A DNA stretch of 64,000 bases from NCBI GenBank assembly GCA_902576765.1, contig CACGWH010000005.1, forward strand, positions 1 through 64,000, read 5' to 3'. Source of the stretch: an uncultured Pelagibacteraceae bacterium (GTDB lineage: Bacteria; Pseudomonadota; Alphaproteobacteria; Pelagibacterales; Pelagibacteraceae). The translations under genes were made by a program, and so were the position numbers. Positions within the stretch are counted from its first letter, which is position 1. Each line of letters opens with the position of its first letter. Positions 37,090-43,988 of this stretch are shown piece after piece. The notes beneath the pieces were generated by a model that made no database searches, was not told the DNA's origin, and saw only the letters and a list, made by a program, of their open reading frames with translations.

Positions 37090-37959
37090 TTACTCTGTTT
37101 GAGGTTTTATATTTCCAAAGAATTTAAAGAATTCACTGTCAGGTGATAATATAAGAGATGTTTCTCCTCCGATTAATGCTTTTTCATAAGCTTGCATGGC
37201 TCTATAGAATGCAAAAAATTCAGGATCTTGACCAAAAGCATCAGCAAAAATTTTATTTCTTTGACCATCTCCTTCACCTTTCATAATTTCTGATTTCTTT
37301 TGAGCATCTGCTAAAATTACTGTCACTTCTTTATCTGCTGTTGAAGTAATAGTAACTGCCATCTCTGCACCACGTGCTCTAAACTCTTTGGCTTCTCTTT
37401 CCCTTTCGGTCTGCATTCTTCTAAAAATAGCATCACTGTTTGCCTGAGGAAGATCAGCTCTTTTAATTCTTACATCAACAATCTTAATTCCAAAATTTTC
37501 TGCTTCAGTATTTACACCTTCTTGTATTAAAGCCATTTGCTTTGTTCTATCCTCTGAAAGAAGAGTTTGTAATTCTTGTTGACCTAAAACATTTCTGATT
37601 CTTGAATTTATAATTGTTGCTAATCTTGATCTTGCTACTCTTTCATTTCCAACTGATATATAAAATTTAAGAGGATCTACAATTTGAAATCTTGCAAAAG
37701 CATCCACAATTAATCTTTTTTGATCTGATGCAATAACTTCCTCTGGTGGTGTATCTAAATTTAAAATTCTTTTATCCAAATAAACTACATTTTGAATGAA
37801 AGGGATTTTAAAATTTAATCCTGGTTTTAAAATTATTCTTTTTGGGTCACCAAATTGAAGTACAATTGCTTGATTAACTTCTTTTACGATAAATATTGAA
37901 AAAAAAACCGTCGCAGCTATCGCAACAATTATTCCAGCTATAATTTTTCCTGCATTCAT
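37090..37959 (-). CDS. hflC: FtsH modulator HflC (SPFH/prohibitin family)
   Basis: A protein of 289 residues with an N-terminal membrane anchor (about 5-25) and a band-7/SPFH domain, ending in a helical region. HflC and HflK form a large periplasmic cage that encloses the FtsH membrane protease and controls its access to substrates. Motifs such as VVYLDKRILNLDTPPEEVIASDQKRLIVDAF match HflC. It lies one base after hflK. Confidence 0.95.
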   Translation of the reverse strand: MNAGKIIAGIIVAIAATVFFSIFIVKEVNQAIVLQFGDPKRIILKPGLNFKIPFIQNVVYLDKRILNLDTPPEEVIASDQKRLIVDAFARFQIVDPLKFYISVGNERVARSRLATIINSRIRNVLGQQELQTLLSEDRTKQMALIQEGVNTEAENFGIKIVDVRIKRADLPQANSDAIFRRMQTEREREAKEFRARGAEMAVTITSTADKEVTVILADAQKKSEIMKGEGDGQRNKIFADAFGQDPEFFAFYRAMQAYEKALIGGETSLILSPDSEFFKFFGNIKPQTE

Positions 37960-37960
37960 T

Positions 37961-39067
37961 TTAGTTAATCGCTTTCTTTTTTTGTAATTCAGGTAATGGT
38001 AGATATGGAACTACTCCTGAACCCGCATTTTTCTCTATTATGACTTTATCAATATCTGCAAGAACTTTTTCCATTGTTTCTAGATACATTCTTTCTTGAG
38101 TTACAGATTTTGCATTTTTATATTCATTATAAATTGCTAAAAATCTACTAGCTTCACCCTCTGCTTTGGCTACAACTTCTTTTTTATAAGCTTCAGCTGC
38201 TTGCAAAATTTTTGCAGCTTCTCCTCGAGCTCTTGGTATTACGTCATTTGCATAAGCTTCAGCTTCATTTTTTGATCTTTCCATATCAGCTCTTGCTGCT
38301 TGAACATCTCTAAATGCGTCAATAACTTGATCTGGTGGATCTGCTTTCTGAGTTTGTACTTGTGTAATTTGAATACCACTAGTGTACTCATCTAAAATTT
38401 TTTGAATAATTTCTTGTGTGTCAGTTTCAATTACTGATCTACCTTCTGTTAAAATTGGTTGAATATCTGATCTTGCTATTACCTCTCTCATTGCTGTTTC
38501 TGCTGCAGCTTTTACGGTTCCTTCAGGATCTTGAATTTTAAATAAAAAATTTCCCGCATCTTTAATTACCCAAAAAACAGAAAAATCGATGTTCACAATG
38601 TTTTCGTCACCAGTAAGCATTAAACTTTCTTGCGGTACATCTGCGACTCCACCTGAAGAGGAAAATCCACTATCTCTCTCAGACCTAAAACCAATATCTA
38701 TTCTATTAACTTTTGTAACCTTGGGTGTTAGCACTGACTCAACAGGGAAAGGAATGTGATAATTCAATCCTGGTTGAGTAGTTTTCACAAATTTTCCAAA
38801 TCTTAAAACTACACCTTGTTCATCTGGTAAAACTCTGTAAAGACCACTTGCAAGCCATACAAAACCTAAAATTATTAAAACTAAAATAGCTTGTTTACCT
38901 CCTGATGAACTACCACCAGGTAGAAATTTTTTAATCTTTTCTTGAAACTCTTTTATAATTTTATCGACATCCGGGGGTGTTGGTCCTCTTCCAGATCCAT
39001 TGCCACTGCCACCTCCTGGGGGTGATCCCCAAGGGCTTCCTCCTCTTTGTTGAAAATCGTCAGACAT
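37961..39067 (-). CDS. hflK: FtsH modulator HflK
   Basis: A protein of 368 residues. A Gly/Pro-rich cytoplasmic head (about 5-33) and a single span (about 60-82) precede the SPFH domain (VLPDEQGVVLRFGKFVKTTQPGLNYHIPFP) and a long helical tail. It works with HflC. The start at 39067 directly abuts an 18-base inverted repeat in the divergent promoter region shared with mrp. Confidence 0.95.
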   Translation of the reverse strand: MSDDFQQRGGSPWGSPPGGGSGNGSGRGPTPPDVDKIIKEFQEKIKKFLPGGSSSGGKQAILVLIILGFVWLASGLYRVLPDEQGVVLRFGKFVKTTQPGLNYHIPFPVESVLTPKVTKVNRIDIGFRSERDSGFSSSGGVADVPQESLMLTGDENIVNIDFSVFWVIKDAGNFLFKIQDPEGTVKAAAETAMREVIARSDIQPILTEGRSVIETDTQEIIQKILDEYTSGIQITQVQTQKADPPDQVIDAFRDVQAARADMERSKNEAEAYANDVIPRARGEAAKILQAAEAYKKEVVAKAEGEASRFLAIYNEYKNAKSVTQERMYLETMEKVLADIDKVIIEKNAGSGVVPYLPLPELQKKKAIN

Positions 39068-39085
39068 ACACTATCTATATAGTGT
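39068..39085. promoter_or_regulatory. Inverted repeat ACACTAT-CTAT-ATAGTGT abutting hflK start
   Basis: Exact 7-base arms with a 4-base centre, in the 50-base divergent gap between hflK and mrp and touching the hflK start codon. In the message it would place a hairpin over the ribosome site of hflK; as DNA it could be an operator. No other signal is clear in the gap. Confidence 0.4.
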
Positions 39086-39117
39086 CTAATTCTTTAAAAA
39101 CAAGTTAAGATCAATTT

Positions 39118-39945
39118 ATGACAGATAAAAAGCCTGAACTTAGTGCCGCAATGAAAAAGAGGGTTGAACCAAAGGTTTTTAAAAAGAATCCAATTCTCGG
39201 AACAAGGTATACCATTGCTATTTCAAGTGCAAAAGGTGGGGTTGGAAAATCGACTTTTGCAACTAACCTTGCTTTAGCTTTAAAACAAACTGGTTGTAAA
39301 GTTGGATTATTGGATGCTGACATTTATGGTCCATCAATACCTAAAATGTTTGGGATTGAGGAAAAGCCAAAAAGTGATGGTCAAAAATTAGATCCCATAA
39401 TTAAGTACGATATTCAATGTATGTCTATTGGTTTTTTAACTGATCAACAAACGCCCATGATTTGGCGTGGACCTATGGTAACAAGTGCAATTAAAACTTT
39501 CACTCAAAAAGTAAATTGGAAAGATTTAGACTTCATTATAGTTGACATGCCACCAGGAACAGGAGATACCCAGCTCACGTTTTCACAGGAAATCAAAATG
39601 GATGGAGCAATAATAGTATCAACCCCTCAAGAAGTTGCTCTATTAGATGTTAAAAGAGGTATCAAGATGTTTGATAAACTTGGTGTAAAAATTTTAGGTT
39701 TAATTGATAACATGAGTTTTTTTATTGGTGATGATGGAAAAAAATATTCTATTTTTGGAGAAGGTGGAGTGAAGAAAACAGCTGATGAATTTAATAAAGA
39801 ATTTTTAGGCGAAATACCAATTGATCCTGAAGTTGGAAAATTAGGTGACAAAGGAAAACCTATAGTCGAAAGTAATCCAGAAAATCAAATTTCAAAAATT
39901 TATCTAAATATCGCTAACAAAATTAAAAAAGATTTTTCTAATTAA
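39118..39945 (+). CDS. mrp: Mrp/NBP35-family P-loop iron-sulfur carrier ATPase
   Basis: A protein of 275 residues with the deviant Walker A motif SSAKGGVGKST (36-46), MPPGTGDTQL and the C-terminal GEIPIDPEV stretch of the Mrp/ApbC family, which carries Fe-S clusters to apoproteins. The usual CxxC after NMSFF is missing (IGDDGKKYSIFG follows); I recall that several alphaproteobacterial members lack it too. The N-terminal MIP18/DUF59 domain is also absent, leaving a short version. Divergent from hflK. Confidence 0.9.
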   Translation: MTDKKPELSAAMKKRVEPKVFKKNPILGTRYTIAISSAKGGVGKSTFATNLALALKQTGCKVGLLDADIYGPSIPKMFGIEEKPKSDGQKLDPIIKYDIQCMSIGFLTDQQTPMIWRGPMVTSAIKTFTQKVNWKDLDFIIVDMPPGTGDTQLTFSQEIKMDGAIIVSTPQEVALLDVKRGIKMFDKLGVKILGLIDNMSFFIGDDGKKYSIFGEGGVKKTADEFNKEFLGEIPIDPEVGKLGDKGKPIVESNPENQISKIYLNIANKIKKDFSN

Positions 39946-39948
39946 AAA

Positions 39949-41168
39949 TTATTTTAAAAATAAAAATAATCCATTATTGAGTTTATCAAATATTGAACCT
40001 TTATTTCCAACAATATGAGCAGGTGGTAAATAAAATAATATAAAATATGATATAATAAAAAATGAATATTTAAATTTATCAATTAAAGTTGATTTAGATA
40101 TCTTGTAATTTTCATGAGGTAAAAATAAATAAAATCCAATCATGTGAATAAGAAATATATGAAATAATCTTCCATAATCAAAAGACAAAATAATAAAGAA
40201 GATTAAAATGAAAAAAGAAAAAACATTTAATAAAATAATTAAACCTTTGCGATAATTGTCAATAAATGCATTCTTTTTTATAAGGGTAAAAAATACCAAT
40301 AAATAAATAGGAATAGAAAAAATAAATATAAATAACAATTGAAATAATTGAGAAAAATTGGAATTTTTAAATAATACCAAAGTCTGGCCTAATTGTAAAT
40401 TGATGTTTCCAGTAAGTATTGTTACAGGTGTATACTTTTCACTTATTCCAGGTAAAAATTTTTCCAAAGAATAATTGATTTTATCTATAGTTCCTAGTGA
40501 TTCAGGAAATAAAAAAAATAAAAATATTAGGAATAATATAAAATATGATAAAAAAAATTTTTTATTATCTTTATATCTTAAAATAAATAAATTTATAAAT
40601 ATATGAAAAAAAATTAAAAAAAATTGAAATTCATGTATTAACAAACTAATTATCAAACCTGGCAATATAATAAATAAAAATTGTTTTTTATAAAAATTTA
40701 CTGATTTTTTTTTTGAATAGTTTGCTGCGCAATACAAACATGATAAAAAAAAACTATAAAAAAAAATATTTCTTTCCTAAAAAGAGCATTAAAATCAAAT
40801 AGTGGAAAGAAAAGAGTACTTGGACTTATAAAAATAAATAAAAATAAATATGGATTTATCGCCCAAATCTTTTCTAGAATTTTATAAAATAAAATTATGA
40901 ATAGAAAATATGCGCTTAAATAAATACAAATAATTATCTTAATATGATTTACTCCAGTGTAGTAATTAAGCTTAAATATTATATCTCCTAGCAAACCTCT
41001 TCTTACAAAACCACCTTGATAATTAATCAAATTTTCTATTAAAACATATTCTGCTAAGGATATTTTAAATTCCAAAACTGATAATATGTATAAAATTAAT
41101 ATTAAAAATAAAGATGCTATAGGAACTAGATTAATTAATTTTAAATCTCTTTTTATTAAATATTCCAT
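39949..41168 (-). pseudogene. Polytopic membrane protein (GT-C-like?), one-base frameshift
   Basis: Two overlapping frames (40698-41168 and about 39949-40737) form one hydrophobic protein of about 406 residues if one base is added. The N-terminal half has ENLINYQGGFVRRGLLGD, a motif I have seen in uncharacterised bacterial membrane proteins possibly related to GT-C glycosyltransferases. The second half continues with six or more spans. The break lies near either T9 or A10 of the coding strand (plus-strand 40745-40753 or 40705-40714); both restore the frame if lengthened by one. Function unknown; likely cell-surface polysaccharide. It ends three bases after mrp. Confidence 0.7.
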
Positions 41169-41215
41169 TGAGATAATTACTATTAATAAAAAATTTTCTT
41201 ATATCTTTTGAGTTA

Positions 41216-42163
41216 TTAAATAATTTTACTTTTTAATTCAAAAGCTGTCATGAGTTCATTCCATTCTCTTTTTGATAATCCAGAATTTTCTAATGATATT
41301 TCCTCACCTTTAATAAGTTTTTGAAGAACTACTTTACCTTTTGCAGAAACTTCTGTTCCACCTACTCTGTAATCCATAAACGCATCATAAGTAATTGGAA
41401 CCCACTTTTTTAATGTATCTAACATTATATCTGCATAAACTCTTATTTCATATTGAGCATGACTATCTGCTCTTAATCTTAAAAAATTCATTAAATTTAA
41501 AAGATCAGTTTTCCAATACCACTGTGTATAAGTATTTAAAGTTAAATTCATTCTAGCCAATTCCCTTGCTAAGCCTTTTTTATTTTCATCAATAGTTGAG
41601 CCATCATATTTTTCATTTAGCATTGTTTCATAATTTGCATAAGTTCTTTCAGCGTCACTTTTTAACAGTTCTAAAACTTCTTGCGCTTGTTTTCCCTCCA
41701 ATACATCTCCTCTGCCTTGTCTATTGGTCTGAGATTGAGCAGCTAAATTTTCAGTTTTTGGCAAATAAAATTCTTTATCCAAAATTGAATATCTTGCAGA
41801 ATATTCATTTACGTTCGCTGTTCTATGTCTAATCCATTGTCTAGCAATAAATATTGGTAATTTGATATGATATTTGATCTCACACATTTCAAATGGAGTG
41901 CTGTGCCAATGACGCATCAAATATTTTATTAGTCCCGAATCCGTAGAAACCTGTTTAGTACCTTTTCCATATGAAACTCTTGCAGCTTGAACTATTGAGG
42001 TGTCATCACCCATATAATCGACTACTCTGACAAAACCGTGATCTAAAGCAGGTATTGCTTCATATAAAACTTTTTCTAACTCAGGGGATACAACTCTTTT
42101 AGTATTACTGATCTGTGATTGTTGAAATTTGATTTCTTCTTGTTGTTCTTTAGTTAATTTCAT
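41216..42163 (-). CDS. thyX: FAD-dependent thymidylate synthase ThyX
   Basis: A flavin-dependent thymidylate synthase making dTMP from dUMP without DHFR. The ThyX signature is present as [13 protein letters not shown], with the substrate-binding [27 protein letters not shown] place the start at the ATG at 42163 (MKLTKEQQ), giving 315 residues. The longer frame back to 42286 would read antisense through the tmRNA acceptor piece and adds 41 unlike residues. The first 25 residues before the core are polar and rich in Gln. It is divergent from the tmRNA. Confidence 0.94.
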   Translation of the reverse strand: MKLTKEQQEEIKFQQSQISNTKRVVSPELEKVLYEAIPALDHGFVRVVDYMGDDTSIVQAARVSYGKGTKQVSTDSGLIKYLMRHWHSTPFEMCEIKYHIKLPIFIARQWIRHRTANVNEYSARYSILDKEFYLPKTENLAAQSQTNRQGRGDVLEGKQAQEVLELLKSDAERTYANYETMLNEKYDGSTIDENKKGLARELARMNLTLNTYTQWYWKTDLLNLMNFLRLRADSHAQYEIRVYADIMLDTLKKWVPITYDAFMDYRVGGTEVSAKGKVVLQKLIKGEEISLENSGLSKREWNELMTAFELKSKII

Positions 42164-42171
42164 GATTGTTA

Positions 42172-42199
42172 TTGAATCTTTAGTAATTACTTTTATATT
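42172..42199 (+). promoter_or_regulatory. Candidate sigma-70-type promoter of the tmRNA
   Basis: TTGAAT at 42172-42177 and TATATT at 42194-42199 are separated by 16 bases, close to the TTGACA/TATAAT consensus and seven bases before the first tmRNA hairpin (42206). The region lies between the thyX start and the tmRNA. This is inference from match and position. Confidence 0.5.
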
Positions 42200-42205
42200 A
42201 ATAAA

Positions 42206-42470
42206 GTTGGTTTTCCAACTATGACGATAAACGAATTTCGTAATAACCATTGCGGACGTGGGGGCAGTACCCACCACCTCCACCATTTACAACTTATGGG
42301 GGTGAACTAGATTCGACGGGTGACTAAAGGCTATTCTTTCGTTCGGAATTGTTCCTCCGTAAAGGGCTAATTTATAATTGCTAACGAAAGTTACGCACTT
42401 GCTGCTTAATTAACTTCGTTAATTAAGTAAACGGGGTTTGGGGCACCTGGCAACAGAACGCCCCTAAAAA
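42206..42470 (+). ncRNA. ssrA: Two-piece (circularly permuted) tmRNA
   Basis: The acceptor piece comes first: a GTTGG/CCAAC hairpin (42206-42219), a P2 strand AACGAA...AATAACC (42230-42248), a T-arm with stem GTGGG/CCCAC (42258-42262 and 42270-42274), the acceptor strand CACCTCC (42275-42281) and ACCA to 42285. A 12-base spacer follows. The coding piece starts GGGGGTG (42298-42304), which pairs with the acceptor strand and puts a G-U at the third pair, the alanyl-tRNA synthetase identity mark. TAGATTCGACGGG and the P2 partner TTCGTT follow, then the tag, a 9-bp hairpin (42406-42426) and a GGGGC/GCCCC stem (42440-42464). tmRNA rescues stalled ribosomes with SmpB. Ends are approximate. Confidence 0.93.
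42380..42409 (+). other. tmRNA tag reading frame (ANESYALAA, stop)
   Basis: Nine codons from a GCT resume codon read Ala-Asn-Glu-Ser-Tyr-Ala-Leu-Ala-Ala then TAA. The AlaAla end and the YALAA tail match degradation tags read by ClpXP. The preceding ATAATT is like the bases before the resume codon in other tmRNAs. The stop lies at the foot of a perfect 9-bp hairpin. Confidence 0.9.
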
Positions 42471-42478
42471 TAAAAATT

Positions 42479-43108
42479 ATGTTTAAATATAAAATCATAG
42501 ATAACTTTTTAAATGAGGATGATTTTATTAAATTAAATTCTATTAAACTCGACGAAATTTCACAAAATTCGATAAAAATTTACCACAATGAGATAGACAG
42601 AGATAATAAGATTATAACAAACTCTTTAGACCAAGAAATAATAAAAGGTTTACATAAAAATTATCATGCGAAAGCATTCAAGATTTTAGAGGAATTGAAT
42701 TATGAAAAATCCCAACTTTATGAGTATTCTGATTTTACAATTATCAAAACAGGTAAAAATTATAGATTTCCAATCCATGATGATACCCCGAACAAAATAT
42801 TGAGTGGAGTAATTTATTTAAGTCCTAAGATAAACACTGGCACAATTTTATATGATGATAAACAAGGTAATAATAAACATACCATCGAGTGGAAACGAAA
42901 TCGTTCATTATTTTTTTCAAGAAGAGAAAGGGAGAGTTGGCATTCATATGAAGGTAATAATATTTCAGATAGAATTGCTTTAGTTTACAATTTGATGACT
43001 ACACAAATTAAAAAAGTTTACGAAATAGAGAAAAAAAGCTACATTCTAGGTAATTTAAGATGGAGGTTAAACCCTCACTTATATAATTATTTTAAACTAT
43101 ACTTTTGA
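42479..43108 (+). CDS. 2OG-Fe(II) oxygenase-like protein
   Basis: A protein of 209 residues with a probable double-stranded beta-helix. Candidate iron ligands are the His-x-Asp-type stretch PIHDDTP and a distal His in ERESWHSYEG, with Arg in ISDRIALVYN as the likely 2-oxoglutarate ligand. This resembles prolyl-4-hydroxylase-type enzymes found near surface-polysaccharide genes. The substrate is unknown. Its ATG lies about nine bases after the end of the tmRNA, with little room for its own promoter, and it overlaps the methyltransferase gene by four bases. Confidence 0.7.
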   Translation: MFKYKIIDNFLNEDDFIKLNSIKLDEISQNSIKIYHNEIDRDNKIITNSLDQEIIKGLHKNYHAKAFKILEELNYEKSQLYEYSDFTIIKTGKNYRFPIHDDTPNKILSGVIYLSPKINTGTILYDDKQGNNKHTIEWKRNRSLFFSRRERESWHSYEGNNISDRIALVYNLMTTQIKKVYEIEKKSYILGNLRWRLNPHLYNYFKLYF

Positions 43109-43968
43109 TTAAAAAATTTTCATTTATAATATTTAAATTAATAGAATTTATTGATTTTATTTTAAAAAAAACAATCAATAAAACATTTATTGTTTATTTA
43201 AATGGACTCCTGATCAGGAAAACTTATAAAAGTAAAAATATATTGGGAAAAAAAATAAACTTTTTTACTCCTAATGAACTCACATATTCAAGAGTAGTTA
43301 ATTTTTTTAACTCTGAGCCAGAAACATTAGAGTGGATTGATAGTTTTGATAAAGATGAAAAAATAATCTTTTGGGATATTGGTGCAAATATAGGACTTTA
43401 CTCTATCTATAATACTCTAAAGAATAAACATTCTGAGACGATATCTTTTGAACCATCAAGTTCAAATTTAAGAATATTTACTAGGAATATCTCAATTAAT
43501 AATTTAGAAAATAATATTAAACTATTCCCCATACCTCTTACTAATAAACAGAACTCGTTTCAAATTATGAACGAGGGTGACTTCATTGAAGGAGGAGCAC
43601 TTAACTCTTTTGGAGAAAGATTTAATTTTGAAGGAAAAAAATTTGAAAGTAAGATGAAGTATAATTTATATGGAACATCAATTAATTATTTAATTAATAA
43701 TAAAATTCTTAAGGTTCCTAACTATATTAAAATCGATGTTGATGGAATTGAACATTTAATTCTTGAGGGTGCAGATCAATATTTGAGTGATAGTAGAATA
43801 AAAAGCTTATCAATAGAAATAAATGAAAATTTTAATGATCAATTAAATAAAGTATTAGATATCATGAAAAAAAATAAATTTAAAATACTTCATAAAAAAC
43901 AAAATAAAGAACTTTCTTTAGATGATGGAAAATTTAGTAAAACATTTAATTATATTTTCATTAGATAG
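43105..43968 (+). CDS. FkbM-family methyltransferase
   Basis: A protein of 287 residues starting at TTG, overlapping the previous stop by four bases. The S-adenosylmethionine motif FWDIGANIGLYSIY and the later YIKIDVDGIEHLILEGA are typical of FkbM methyltransferases, which O-methylate sugars or small molecules. An N-terminal hydrophobic helix precedes them. Coupling to the oxygenase-like gene suggests that both act on one product. It ends 20 bases before the convergent ppdK stop. The start could also be a few codons later. Confidence 0.82.
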   Translation: MIKKFSFIIFKLIEFIDFILKKTINKTFIVYLNGLLIRKTYKSKNILGKKINFFTPNELTYSRVVNFFNSEPETLEWIDSFDKDEKIIFWDIGANIGLYSIYNTLKNKHSETISFEPSSSNLRIFTRNISINNLENNIKLFPIPLTNKQNSFQIMNEGDFIEGGALNSFGERFNFEGKKFESKMKYNLYGTSINYLINNKILKVPNYIKIDVDGIEHLILEGADQYLSDSRIKSLSIEINENFNDQLNKVLDIMKKNKFKILHKKQNKELSLDDGKFSKTFNYIFIR

Positions 43969-43988
43969 GTAATAAAAAACCTTTGCAC

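Noticed and set aside
42164-42286. Longer ThyX frame starting at 42286
   Set aside because: It would translate antisense through the tmRNA acceptor piece and adds residues unlike ThyX; the ATG at 42163 fits better.
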